64,000 nt of DNA from Motacilla alba alba. Its lineage: Eukaryota; Chordata; Aves; Passeriformes; Motacillidae. The position numbers and the translations under genes are program-made. The stretch covers positions 35,903,052 through 35,967,051 of the forward strand of contig NC_052018.1 of assembly GCF_015832195.1 (NCBI RefSeq), given 5' to 3'. Under the pieces are notes generated by a model. That model was given only the letters and a program-made list of their open reading frames with translations, did no database searches and was not told where the DNA came from. This document shows, piece by piece, positions 33,901 through 48,900 of the stretch; within the stretch, counting starts at the first letter, position 1; each line of letters begins with the position of its first letter.

Positions 33901-36900
33901 CATAACTTACACAATACACTTGAGTTTGTAAGACAGTATTAAACAGGGTTAGACAGGCAGTCATGACAGCTGTAGTTTTTCTTCATGTCTTTTGCTGTCC
34001 TTTTTCACAGCCTGCAAGAAGGTACCAGGGCTGAAGAGATTTCAAATTCAAAGTGGGGACTGGATTTCCTGATCTCTGCTCAGCTCCCAGGCCCATCCCT
34101 GCCAGCATGTCCAAGCTGAAATGCCATGGAATCTTCCATTCTTTAAGACAAGCTACAGAACTGGGGAGCACACAGTGATAACAACAGCTCAGCAGTCATG
34201 TAAGAGAATAAAAAAATCCCAAGGAACAGCTCACATGTTTTCTGTGAAATACAATGGCACTGCATAAATAAGACACTACTGGTCTCGCTGAGAGCTGGCT
34301 GGTCCTGCTGTTGCTCAAGAGAGCGTGCAGCAAACGATGGATGCAGCCAGGCCTCTGGAGGCTGGTACAGTTAATGGTAGGGCTCTGCAGCCCATACGTG
34401 CAGGTCAAAGGAGCCACCTGCTGCACTGGCATGACTTGTGGAAGTCCTAATTTTAGACAGATGCCCTCAGGAAGGTCTTAATATGGTGAAAAAAGTTCTT
34501 GTGTGTGCAGTGCAGTATACAGGAATTCTCAGTAGGAATTCTGAAAGCTTCGGTTGTTTCTGACTCCATCACAGGCTGTGCAACATTGACAACTCCCTCA
34601 CATCTCCATAGTTTAATTACACATCTGTGAACTAATGAAAACAAACTGCTCAACTTAATAACAGTGTTCTTCACTAATTCAGTCTTTAACAGGTACCAGT
34701 TGTGCATGTTCAGTAGCTCTGACGGATGCTGAGCCCCCAAATGTGCACTCATATACTCCATGTACCTCACCACCTCTCTCCTTCCTCACGTGACAAAAAC
34801 AGAAAACATGAGGGACCAAGCAAATCTGCAACTAATATTTATACAGAGCTGAGCACACTTTTGTGAAGACAAGAAATAATTAGGAGGCTCATGTACACGG
34901 AATATGTTCCAAATACTGCTTTTTCCATCATATGGCTTCTAAAGCCACAAACATTTCACATGCTGCACGTGCGTCGTGGCACAGAAGCCAAGTCATTACC
35001 TCAAACAAGCCATTTTTTCTTAGGATCATGCAGTCTGTGCCCTCTCAATAGGTCAGTGGCATATCCAGATATTTATTTTAAGGGAAATGGAATTTGGAAA
35101 GGAAACTAGACAAACCTGAGAAGATGCTGAAGAACAGAGATGGCACCTGGCTCTTGCAAGCATGCCACATTCACATCAGTTAGCTCTGCATTCCCATGCA
35201 TCTGTTCTAAACTAAAACATAAGAATGGAAAACAAATGTTGGATGAAAACCACCTCTTAGCAATGCTGAACAAAAAACCCACAGTAATCTGTGTTTTTAA
35301 GAAAACAGAGTAGGCTCAGCTCAAGCTGAATGAAACACTGAAGCAGACTAGCGGACTGCAACCTAAGATAAAAAAAAAATGAAGTGTACTGGCCATTCAA
35401 TTATCAACAAGATTAGAGATATGCATGGACAACAGGTCCAGAAGCTAAAAGGACTAGGGAGGTAGGCAATCCCCTACTAGTAGTACCCTGGAACCACCAA
35501 TACCTACATGACAAGACAAGAAAAACAGACCAGAGAAAAGGATCAGGCTTGCACGTTCTCCCTGAACACCATGTCCTCCTCACAACACCAAGCTGCTCCG
35601 CACTTTTGGTCTTAGCCAGGAAGGAATCTTACATGAAAACACATATTGAGGTCTGCTCTGGCAGTTCAGTATAGTTGATAAAACTGTTCAAACTGGACTC
35701 TTCTGAAACTCTTTAAAAAAATAATTAAACATGTCATGTGTTTGACCTGAGTCAACAGGAAGGGATCTCCTTTTAATCTTGGCTACCAATAGTGGGAAAT
35801 ATTGTTTAAAATAATCCACTAGTTACTGTGGGTAGCCAAAACATCCAAGTTCTGTGATGTGGTGTGTTTTACAAGTATGGGCATTTTGGCTTTTACATCA
35901 GTTTCCCTAGTTCTAGGCAACCATTCCTCAGTGACACCAACCACAGAGAAGCTGTTCCTAGAACTGAGAAACTACATGAACAGTTAGTTCAGTTCCATGG
36001 AAATGAGGTAGAAAATTAATTTTAATTGGCCTGCTCTTCTGGAAAGTCTCAATGATTTCTATCTTAAACTCATACTTCTGCAGAAAAAGTGAACGTGTGT
36101 CATATTTAAGGAGTTAGCACTACTTCTTAGCAAAGCGGTAAGTTAATAAGGTTAAAATATATGTCAGACTGTGCTGTGCAGAAATGCTCCTCTTACCTAT
36201 GGAGTCTGGCATGGGTGTACTGCAAGAACACACCTGTATCTCCCCGACTTTGGAGAGCTCGATCCCAGCTAAACTGGTAATCAGATGACAGAAGACCCCG
36301 GAAGTCCTGGAACAACAAGTTGATGTCACCCAGACACGGCTCTTCATCTCAATTTGTAACTTCTCACAGACAACGCAGACACCTCGTGAGGCAGCTCAGA
36401 CTCACCTGAATTATGAGTGCTGCAAGACCAACCTTCTCTGCTGTCTCCACAGGATCTTGGATCTCTTTGGTTGCTGAAGAGAAACAGAAAACCATTGTTA
36501 AGTCTGCAGTACCATAATGACTCCTGCTCAGACTTGGAGATGCCAATAAAAGAGCAGATTTTCCATAACTGCAAACTAGCAATAGGGAAATTGTCAGGAT
36601 GCATGCAGCAAGGAGTCCAGGATATAAATCTTCATTAAAGGCTGAAAACAGCTGTTTCACATGGGCTTTTTCCCACTTCCCCTTGTATGTGTAGCACAGA
36701 TTTTGAGGTGAGGAGGGTCCATTACAACAGACTACACTGAATTCCTTTTCACAATTATGACAGCCCATCTGCAAGATCAGGGAAATGCAGATTTTGTTGA
36801 AAAACTGATAAAAAGCTCCAAGTGATACAAGATGCATAAACAAAAAAAAAGTTGTTTCAATGGCTAATGGACCATTTGGATGTACACTTAGGGGGTATTC

Positions 36901-39900
36901 ACACCATCCACTGTAAATATCTAAACTGACTATACTGAGGGAATCTAAACTGGGAGAATCACAGAAGGCTTTGGGTTTGAAGAGACCTTTAAAGATCACC
37001 CAGTCCAAACCCACTGCCACATGCAGGGACACACCTCTTTGTCTATTTTACAAGGAAAATCATCTGTTCCAAAAAAGCTGAAGAGGCAGAGCAAGGGAAA
37101 TGCATACTACTTAAGCTGATCAGATCACTGACTAATCCAGCACCTAACTCCAGAGAGCACAAGAGGGGGCAGCATTTCACTGGGAACTGCTTGGATCTGT
37201 AGTGCATCAAGAGGAAACGATCCTGGAGGATCCTGGAGCTACAGCCCCGTGAGGCGCAGGCAAACCCCCCCTTCAGCACAATCTGGGGCAGAGCAGTGAC
37301 CTCCCTGGCACTCGGGAACAGCCACAAGGCTGGCAGGATGACAAGGTAGCAGTGGCAGGCAAGCAAGGGTCGCTCTTGCCAGAGAAAATTGTCAGAGCTA
37401 TAAATCCTTTGGATGAAATCTGACTGATCCCTGAACTCCAGCCCCAAATCTACTACTTACTAATTTGTCCCTCCAGAAAAAAACAATTGTCCTCAAAAGG
37501 CAATGGGGGACAATACTTCCTTCTCAGTGCATGATAGAATAATTTCGCTGAATGTTAGAATTTGCAAATCTGCAATTTGGGGGAGTTCACAGAGTTGCAA
37601 AGAATTATTGTGATGTTGTTTATATTACGGTTAGTACAAAAAGAAAGAAAAAGAGCATATTACTGTGATTAGTGCAATACAGGGAGAAGTGAAGGGTGGA
37701 AGAGATGACACAATGTGATCAACACAGAACATCAGAAGAAGCTAATAAGACCTGAAAGAGCTAACTTTTTGTGGAGGCCATGTTTTGTAACATCCTTGAG
37801 CGAACTTCATTTAAAACATCTTCCAGAAAAATTACTTCTCCTCTCCGAGTCTTCATACCTTGAACTAGACCAAAAGACACATGCTGGCACCTGTGTTGAG
37901 AAGCAGCAGGACCAAAATTATATTTCAATTGAGAGAAATGTTTGCAGTGTTTTTCCAGAGCTGGATTCTCTACCAGGAAACAGCAATAACAGCTGAATAA
38001 ATAACACTCCAATGTGGGAAGCTCAGTGATATAATCAGTAACTCTCATTTCAGCAACCAAGCTCCATATGGGAAAATTATGACCAGAGTTATGATAACCT
38101 GGTCATTTGTGTGCTCTCAGGAATCTCTTGCTACTATCGTTAGTACAGAGGCCTCAATGCAATAATTTGCAATAAATTGAGGAGAGGCAGGATATAGACA
38201 GATCAAATTACTGTGGCAACAGAGATCTCCTAATGTAATTAGAAAAGGAGTCATAATAATTCTATTGTGGCCACATTAAGCTAACAGTATAATTAATCAT
38301 TGCCAATAATAAAGCATTCACTGTTTCTGCTCATAATAATCCCAAGCATTATTCTTGATTGAGAATCTAAGGTAATTTTAGCACAACTTTAAGCACTGTG
38401 AAAGGAGGCAGGTTGGTATTCCTGAAGGCTAAAACCCTATATATAACCACAAAAGACATGCAGTCTGGCAGAGAGGAATATGATTTAGTCTGGAGATCCA
38501 TTACTGACCTTTGCTCAGATTGCTAACAAGATTGGTAATTACAATGAGTAACAGCAGGGATACACTTCCCTGCAATAGATACTTCAAGCCTGAAGCATGA
38601 TTCACAAACTCAGATTCTGATCTCTGCTAAAATAAAATACTTTAAGAGGTAATAATTTAATATGTGACCACACAACATCCCAGAAGCTATGCCATGAAGT
38701 TTCTTAAAAATGGTTTCCCTTTTTCACATCAGGCAGTTATGAAAAACCTGTTAAATGAGAGATGGGGCTGTTTTTCACATCCTAAACACACGGCAATGAC
38801 TCCATCCACAAATAAATCAGACCAGCAGGAGAGGACACACAGAATGAAAAGGCTGCTGATAAGGACCTGAGGCCCACATTGCACATAATTCTGAGGGTTT
38901 GTTTCTCTGTTGGTCTAGTACTAGTTGGGTTCTACAGGCAAAATGTCTGCTTGAACTCTGGAGACCATTACTTGCACACCAGCATCACATCTTGTAGCTT
39001 AGTTTCATCCAAAATGCCTACATGATGTGTGCTATAGCACGGTGGTGGATGGACACCAGCAGGAGATTCTCCTCAAAAGAGCACTCAACTGAAGTTCCAA
39101 TGTACATATTATATACATTCTTGAGGAAAAAGAAATTAACCACCAAAACCAGTATATAATTGCAATTCTTAAGTACATACCTTTCTGCCCAGTCATAACC
39201 CATGAGCTTCAGTATTTGGAATAAATGTTGGAAGTGATTACTTTGGCTTTTATCTGTCTAAGAAATAGAATTTATGCATATCAGAGAACACTACAAGTCT
39301 GATAAGGAGTAGCTTTAACACACAAGCACACAATAGCACAGTGCCAGTAAGTCATTGAAAGCAAAATTAAGACTCATGAAAACAAGCAAGACTTGACAGC
39401 CAGAATCTATGGCAACGGGATTTTGAATTATGTTAGAAAAAGAAATCCACCTTTTCAGAAATTATTATTCTCAGGTCATGAAGGCAAAGACATTAAGTGA
39501 AAGGAAACCTTAATGTTCTTTAGTTTCTCATGATCTGAGAGCTGCCCATCAAACAAAACATCTCTGTTTTCATTTCAGAACCTTGCTGCTCTTGTTATAC
39601 CCCTGGGTTATATCACCAGACTCCAAGGGTTCTTTGGCTCAGAAACAGAACACCTCTTTGGCTGTCTGCCTCCAGAACCCACTAGTTTCTATTGTCTCCA
39701 GCATGATTTGTAGTTTTACATGATAAGGCAGGTACATAATTAAAAAAACATATTAATGATCACAATTTCATAACAGTGATGCACCTTGTGCTCTCTTCCA
39801 CTTTCAGTTACACTCTCCTACAAATTGAAGTTATTTCTGACTGTATGTTATGTTTAACATCAGCCTTCACATGTTTTTCTAGCTACAGCTGCTACTATGA

Positions 39901-42900
39901 GGTTCATTTTCCTACCTAGTTGTTTTGACTGCCTCACTCAGACTCCTTTTTATCCCTCCTTAAAAAACAGTGCAGAGATAACCAAATAATCACTATTTCT
40001 CATTTGTTTGCTGTTCTGGGACAAGGAGTGAAATGCTTATCTTGTGTTCCTTCTCAACTACCACTGTATAAGCACCTGCCTCCTCTCTCCTAGCTCCTCA
40101 TAACCTGCTCTGCTCCTGGGAATCACGTCTCCATGCTGACTCACAGGTAAGGCTGATAAAGGGACAGCAGTGGCTGGTGCTTCAAACAAGGCTTTCCAAG
40201 TCCTTTTCCATGCACCTTACAGATGAGATGCATCTCTGCACAGAGCCAGACCTATCTCATTAAGTGGCTGGCTTTAAGGTGGAAGTCTGCAGTCTGCCAG
40301 CATAATTATATCTAATTCTTCATCTCTAAAAGCATTTTCATCTCCTTCTTGAGTGCAACATTCAATGGAATCTTAGTGCCTCTTTCATACCATGCCACAC
40401 ATTTTAAGATGTTTTGAATATTTGGCTCATATCACTGCCTTTTTATGAAATAAGTAGGATTTTTTTAAAACCTCAACTGGTGAATGCACTGATTTACAGC
40501 ATTACAAGTAGTAAACCAATTTAATGTTCTTCTAAAGAAGTTGATCTGATGAAAATAAGATGATCTTGTGAAATAAGACTCTAGAGTCTCTAAATAATTT
40601 TCTTGTAACAAGATCAGCATTCTAAAATATGTTTGTATTTAATTATTAAAGACTAAAATCATTAGCATTCTCATTTAATCCTGTGAAGTCCTCCTGCCTC
40701 TGGTAATGCTGAGTAAAGTCCTAACTCACTACAAAGCAGGGCCACAAAACAGCAGCAAAGCTCAGCAAGGCTGGCAGTGCCCTCACCAGGCTGTCTGTCC
40801 CACAAGAGTCTCCTAAGAGTTTGTTTCACTCTTTTATTTAATGACCCACTTTCTCAGCCCTCAGAAAGTCAGAAATTATCAAAATACTAACCATGTCCTC
40901 TGAAAGCCATACAACCTGAGCAAGGCTGAGGGGACAGGACAGGCTAATCTGTCACTTCCCACTTGAACGAGACATTGGCAATGATGCACACGAGTCACAT
41001 CACAATCTGGCTGCGCTGTGTTTCTCTTTGGACTTGAAGGAGACCAGGGAGGCCCAGGCAAGGAATTAAACAGTGACTGGAGTTCAGCTACAGCAGCAGT
41101 CTGCTCAAGACTCTTGTTCCTTTGCTTTTATGCATAAGAACTTTCATGCCATTTGCTGAAAGTTCAGCTGACATCTCAATTTGTGCGGAGTGGATACCCA
41201 ACTATTTTTTTTTCTAATTGTTCCTTCTCCCTTGGTCCCTGCTGCCTCCTGGAACATCAAACACAAATAATTGCCCACCCACATGAACCAGACATGAAGC
41301 ACCCTTAACATCTAAAGCATTGCACTTTCACAGCCACGCTGCCCTTTGATGCTGATGAACTCACTGTTCCAGCCAGCAGGGGCAGAAAACCATCCGCCAA
41401 AACCAAACAACTTCCTCCCAGAAAAACCAAAAAGTCCCTGTTCTATGACAACATGTAAGAATGGCAAGCTACAGGAAACTTCCTGAAGACTGAAGCTAAA
41501 AGGAGGAATGTGGTTTAACTAGAAGTTGCACTTGAAAATGTCTATTTCATGTTTTGCTTACTGATCTCTCTCCCTGCATCTTGTTAAGTGTCATATTATA
41601 TTGACTTTTGAAAAAGCTGTACAGAGAAGGTACAAAGACACTACCAAACATGACCACGTACAGATTTTTTCCACATGTTACTAATTCTTGACTTCATATA
41701 AAAGAACATGGCTTTTGCAATTTTTTTCCCTAAATCTGAGAAAAATAAGATTGAAAAGCATCACATGATATTTTCTTGCTAATATGAGATCAAAAACAGT
41801 TTCAGACAAGTAAAGACACAGTCCTGCTATTCAAATCTATTATTGATACTGCTAGAATTGTGAAAAAACAAAATAATGAGACCAATAAATATGAAAAGAT
41901 TCCCTGTCTAGAACTGTTTCATTCAGATTGACTAAATAGTACTTTATCTGCAATATCTACATAATGAAACTAAGGCATTGTTCAAAGCCATAAAAATGTA
42001 CATTTCAGAGAAGATATCAGGACTTCAGAATAGACTTAGATTCATTTCTAAATTAGCATTTTAAAACTCTTTATAATAGTAACAGCTTTTTCTGGTTTGT
42101 TTAATTATTAATTACAACATCTATAAAGAAAATAAAATGTCAAATCAAGTAAGAGTTCCCTTCAAACTAATTGCAATGAGTAGAGAATAACTCCAGAGCT
42201 AATTTTCATGAAATCATCAAAAGGCTTGGGTTGGAAGGCACCTTAGATCATCTGTTTCCCACAGAACTCCCCTGCTGTGGGAAAGGGCATCTGCCACGGT
42301 ACCACCTTGCTCAGAGCACCATCCAGCCTGGCCTTGAACGCTTCCAGGGATGAGGTATCCACAGCTTCTCTGGGCAACCTGTTCCTGTCCCTCAGCACCC
42401 TCACAGCGACATTTTTTTCCTACTATCTAATCTAAACCTACTCTCTTTCAGTTTAAAGGTATTTTCAGCCATTCTGGGGGTCATGCACTGAAACAGAACC
42501 AAGAAACACTGCCACACAGAGGCACAGCTGCTGGGCAGTAAGGGCATCCATTTTACTGCCAAAAATACTGTGTGTCAAAGTCAAATTGCAAGCCAGAGGC
42601 CCCTGGGTTACTGCAGAGAGTCAGCACCGAAGTGTGTGCTGAATCCAGAATTACTTACCACATAAATCATGGTATCCCAGCTGTGCTTATTCATTCTGTC
42701 TATAGCAGCTGCAAGATCTCTGAAAGAGATAATGAGAAACTATTCAGACTTTTGCTCAGACATACCTCACTACTTGCCTCTTAGAAAAATAACCTGCTTT
42801 TTATGGAGGGGAGAGGACTTCCTGAATAGAAGGATCCATGTATGCCTTACACATACAAAAGGACATGTGTACTTTGCTGATGACATGTCTGAAATGCTTT

Positions 42901-45900
42901 TTTAAACCACTACCTAAGAAAGTTACTGAGGGAACTTCTCTTTGGTGCAGAGTAAGTCCAGTGTCTGTCTGCCTGCTGGGACCTGAGAGAAACAACCCTT
43001 TCCTGGAAAACTAACCTGTGTTCAGTCTTAGCTTAAATGGTACAAAGCTCATCTACACACACACAAGCACACAGGACTGTCCCAGGAGAACCATCAGCCT
43101 TGGATTCCAAACTGAAAAAAGCATTTGCAATTGCACAATACTTGTTATGGAATGCTGAGGGGAGGAACCAAAGATAAGAAAAGAGAAGGAGAAGATGATA
43201 ACAGGGATGGGTGGCTTGTAAGTCTATTGCTGGTTGAATGTTTGTGTAGTTCTGTCCTGCACCTCTTCAGCACAGTCTGTCCTGTCTTCCCATGAAACTC
43301 CACTTCAAACTCTCCTGGGGTGAGGGGGCTCTCTCCTCTGTGTGCACATGTGTTTGGAGTGTCAGCAGCTGCAGCTGGGGACTGCAGCTCGTGTAGGCCG
43401 TGCATCTGTGGTGTCAGAGACTGAGGGGACTGGACGTAAGTGAAATGAAGCGCTAACAGCTGGAGCCTGACCAGGGGCCACAAGGTGTCTCAGCCAACAG
43501 CTGGAGCGAGGGCGCACACATCCTCCTATGACTGACAGCAAATACCAAGCTGAATAGCCAAGCAAGGAGGCAAGGTATCCTGGGAAGTCTCCAGAAGTGC
43601 CTGCAGAGATGAGGCACCAAGAGGAGTCCGTACTGTCAGCATCAGAGGTTCCAGGCCAACTTCTGGCAAGACCACAGGGACCTCCAGCTACTGGAGTGAT
43701 ACATAATGCACGTACAATACAGATGTAGATTGATGAAATTATTAAATAATACACTTATCACATACATAACACAAGCATATTTATCACAATATATATCACA
43801 CACATATATGTATCTATACACATGCATCTATTCCTTCACAGGAATGGGTACTCATCCTAATCATCCAGAGGGGATCACAATGCCAACTGTGCTGAGTGGT
43901 TTTGGGCCTGTGGAGATCAGGTACTCGTGCTTACTCCTGGCTGACCTGTGGGCATGGAGCTGTGGCATCTTTGTCTCCATTTGCTACAGGATTCAGCAGC
44001 TTCCTAATGCACAGGATTGACTGTAGCATCTCTCTAATACCCTTGCCTTGAAAAGCTGTACAGAGTTTACCCTGAGGGCTAGACACTAGATTTATTTACA
44101 TTCCTGGCACAAAGAAACTGTTATGGCTTCCATATTAAAATACCCAAGAGGAATTTTAGGATACTGATGAGATGGCTGAAAAACAGCAATAAAATTGATG
44201 TTACAGCACTGGTGGTCCACTGAGTCAATGAAGACAAGGCTGAACAAGCACTTTTTTCCTGCATCATACCATCATTAACATTTTAAGCAAAGGTCTTTTT
44301 AAAACCTTTATTATTTGGCAGCTCTTTATTAGATCCAGAGATTCCAGCTTCGTTTTCAAAGTTAGTAGCTGGAGAAAGTATTATGATTTATGCAAAAAGG
44401 AGATTTACTAACATTACTTAGGGGGAGGAAAAGTATTTCAAAGCCATTTTCATCCCATTATAGTTACACTGCTAGTTTCACTTACAACCATCCTAGAAAT
44501 AAAAATCTTCATAATCCATGCCATCAGTTATCAATGTGCTGCCGTTCAAAAGTTCCCTGGCAAAATGACTGGCAAGGAGCACAGATGGGCTTACTTGCCT
44601 TGTTATATAAAGAGACGTCCCATCACTGCGCATGACGGTGGAAACTGTCGAGAGGTCTTTCTTCTCTGAGAGATCCACAATTCCTGTCCCTTTTCTGTAA
44701 GTCGAGAGAAAATACTGATGTCACTGCAGGCTGTTACACAGGTAAGTTCAGGTAAGACTGAGGTCAGAGCCAAAACCAAGGCCCCTTCCCTCCAGGCAGT
44801 CTCATTCTTTTTCTTTGAATGACCATCTTCAGTCTTTTTGAAGACCGTTCCTGTAAGTTTGTTGTCACCACTGCTGATGCCAGGGGAGCAGCCTGCCACA
44901 TTCTGGTGCATTCCACGATTACAGCTTCCATCCCAGTTCAGCCAGGCACCTCTTTCATCAAGGCAAGAATCTCATCTAATTCTGCTCATTAAATGGCACA
45001 CAGAGCTACCAAACCAATCAACAGCCTAAAACACCATTAGGAGTTGAACACTAATTTGTCAAGGCCAGGCTTCTGTGCTAGTCACAGAAAAGGAAAATGT
45101 AAATTTTAGCGGTGACTGCACAAATCCTGATGGTCTTCTACTAGAACAGCTACCAAAACCACATAAAGAAAACTCTTCCCCTCAGATTATGTACAAACCT
45201 CACTCATCTTATCTTGTTTGAAGTGCAACTGAGATGTTAAATAAAGCGCACCAACAGATTGAATGAGTTCATACATTGTTTTCTGAAGGAGTCCTTTATC
45301 TTCCAACATCTTCAGAACTTCCTGGGCCTTCTCTTGGTAAAATGACTCTCCAGAATATTCATCAAAGTGCACTCCGAGACGCTGAAAAGTTACAAGAATA
45401 TCAAAGAAGGGTAATATCGTTAAGATCCAGGCTAATTATTTTTCTTCAAATTAAGTCAGATGATAGGTCACAGATCAGATACAGCGCAAAGATTAATGTT
45501 ATTCCACAAAATGTCACTTCATTGTTAAAAGGAAAGGCTGCTTGGATTTTGATTTAATTGATTTCTGCATTAGAATGAATCTCTCCCTGAGGTGAATATG
45601 GCGTTCAGTGTAACTTTCATGAGAAATCAGGCATAAACTGGTTAGAGCATTTCATAAACAATTCTGAGGCAAGTCTCTCGCTTGCTGTGCTGGAGGTGAA
45701 ACCAGGGGGCTGCAGAGGAGCTACCTGAACATGAAACCAACCCTATTTTAAAAGGATGCTAAAAGGAAATTCAAAAAGTAAAAGCTGCTCACCAACATTG
45801 CTGAGCATACAGAAATCATCATTACCATGAAGGCTGAGGGTACATTCAGAGGAGACAAGATGACCTTAACTATCAAACCTGGTCAGTTCATCAGTTCAAT

Positions 45901-48900
45901 ACTTTTTAGTTTAAATGAAATTGGGAAAGAAAGACCTAGCTGTACCAGTCCTCATGTGATCAGCGATGGGTGACCTTCAAGATGCAGCTGCATACACAGC
46001 CCAGTACTTAATTACCTTCAGAGGCCAGCTTTCAACGAGAATTATCAAGTGTCTCACTTAGGAGATCTTAAGAGTACTTTCTTGGCTTCAGTGACATGTT
46101 TCAGGGAAGAAGTTAAAGCACACCCAGGTTATCTGGATCATAAACTGTTTCAAAATTTTAAAGGTTAATTTTTAGGTCAGTGGCACAAACACGTCCCAGG
46201 AAACAGCAGACACTGGCTCCACTCATGAGATCACAGCGTGCAAGAGACAGCTGTGCATTAGCTCAACTCCACCTGCAGGGAACTCCTGCTGCTGTAACTT
46301 CTTACACCCAATTTAATATGCACAGTGTTAAATTCAACACCGTTAAATTAAACGTATCTAGCACGTCAGCAACTGTAGGGACAGCCTGCTTGGATGAGAA
46401 ATCAACTACAGTGCTTTTCCCAAGCAGAATGAGGCTTAGCCTGGCATACTGAGAAAGAGCTTCCCCACAACATTCTAAAGTTTATGGGAAAGGCAATGAA
46501 CTGGTAACATTAGAGCAACCTCTGATCCCGAGTCAGTCCACTGCTTGGCAGCCTCTTACATGAAAAGGTGCTGTGCACTGTCAATTATGTTGATGAAGCA
46601 ATAGAGAAAGAGATCATTTTACCAACAACACAGAAAAAAACCACTTGGATGATTTGTACCTTATAAATCCGGATGTATTCCTCAATACTGAGGTCTCTAA
46701 ATTGCTTCCAAATTGACAACGCCTGCTCATCATGTTCCTCCAGTTTTCTGAAGAAATCCTTAGCCAGCCTTTTTGTGTTTTCATCTTCTGCTGCTTTGTT
46801 AATCTGCACATACACCTAAAATATGACATTGAAAATGCTGAAGTAGTATAATCCTCCCCTCCAATAAAACCAGTTCTACAAGAACAATACAAATACATTT
46901 AAAGATGACACTTTTAACATCAAAATTTTAAGAGACTTCTTTAAGCAACACATTCCCCATTTAAAGAAAGAATGGCTAGCCCAAAGCCGAATAGGAAATG
47001 TGCAGCTTATCTTGAAAGAAGACTAATGCCATAACTCCTTATTGCTGCCACTATCACCCTCTTCATAACCTTGAAACAACTGCAGCAAAATATGGAAGAG
47101 CTAATTTATGCATGGAAGGGAAACTATCACCACAGCCACGTCTTCAGAGGACCAGAAAATTGACATTTATGGCAACTGCACTGCCTAAAATTGAGATAGC
47201 AGTTGAAGCAGCAAAATCTTTGATATACTCAGTATTTTGCAAGCTTATATTCATAGGAAAGATTGATTTCACACACCAGCAGAAAAAGCACCACTTCGAA
47301 ACACATCTCAGTTTTTGATACAGCCAGGCATACAGCTGAACAAACACTTAAAAATTGGGAATAACTGAGAAACTAATTTGGTCTCAAACAACTACTGTTT
47401 CAGAATCTTTTGCATCTTGATTGAATACTGTTCTCTACACTTAAAGGCAATTTTTTAAGTTTATAAAGCCTACATGCTACTGCAATAGCTGGTATTTTGA
47501 AACTTTAGAGCAAAATTCAAGCATAAAAATTAAAATTCGAAGAGTGGACTGAAATCATAAATAAAAATGAAGTAATACACGGTGATGCACAACCCCAAAA
47601 ATATGACTGCTTCTTGTTTTCTCTTTAAATCAGTCCTACAGCTCTGGAACACCTCAGTGCTGAGAATTTATCCACTTAAATCTGCAGGGCTCAGGGATGA
47701 GGGAACAAGCAGACAAAGTTTACCTGTGTCAAAGAAGCTGGCAAACTCAGAAGGAGCTACCCTGCCATATAAACAATCTGACTGACATGCATTCAGCTGC
47801 TGAGTACCCAAGTATTCAAACACAGCTCGTTCCTTTGCCACGAGACAAATTTGTACAGAACAGTTATCCTGTGGCACACTGCCTGAACACCAACATTAGC
47901 CACAGTTCCCATATCCAGCTCCAAGGAGGAAGCACAGCTCAGCTCTGTGGTAAGACAACAGCTGAGAGTGCCACACAAGAACCCTGACTAAGCCCCAATA
48001 ACATATGAGATCTTTCAGAGGATGAGGGCTTGAACATTAGCCATCCAGGGATATTGCCCACCTCTCCTCATGGTTACTGGGTCTGTGCAGGTCAGTACAT
48101 AAATCCCTTATGTGTACTGTATCTATATCACACACAAAGTGCCATTTAAGAGTATCAAAAGATCAACAAAAAGTAAATACTAACTCAGATGGTATCAGGC
48201 ATGTTTGAATGGAGCAAGCCAACAAACCATAACCTGGAAAGACAATTTAATCCTGGAAAGACAAATCTATATGGTCTTCTCTGAACTTACCTCAAAAAGG
48301 TGTTGCAAAGGACTAGATTTCAGTTTTTCTTTGTTGCCAAAGGATTGGAAACCAACACCCAATAAGCCTTGAATAAAAATATTGACAGGTATTGACAGGT
48401 CATTTTTGTAAGTCTAGTCTTAACACTGGAACATTTTAAAAGAATATAATGGTGTATGCTACAAAAAGAAAATCAAAAGCATAACCTATTATTCCACTGC
48501 ATAAACATCACACCCCCACCAGAAATATAACAGCTAGAAAATAGTAAGAAATACTATGTTGATTTCTCAATTCCTCATGAAAGGAATTTCTGTTTCTAAA
48601 CTTGTATAATTACCTTTACACAGCAACAAGATGTAAATGAGAAACCACACAGTGGAAACTGTCCAGCAACAGAACTGCTCAAAAATCCTTGTTTTGCTTC
48701 CTCCCTTATTAGTATTATCATTTTAAGGACAATAAGAACTGGGATACAACATAGAATTCCTCATACCACTCATGCAATGTTTTCAAGGGAAATTTTTGCT
48801 GCCTGTTTAGAATATGCAGCGTTTTGTGAGCATCCAGTTTGGTTTTAGGACTTTCCAAAAGCCATCTAAAAGGGAAAGAAATCCAAATCCCAATCTTTTT

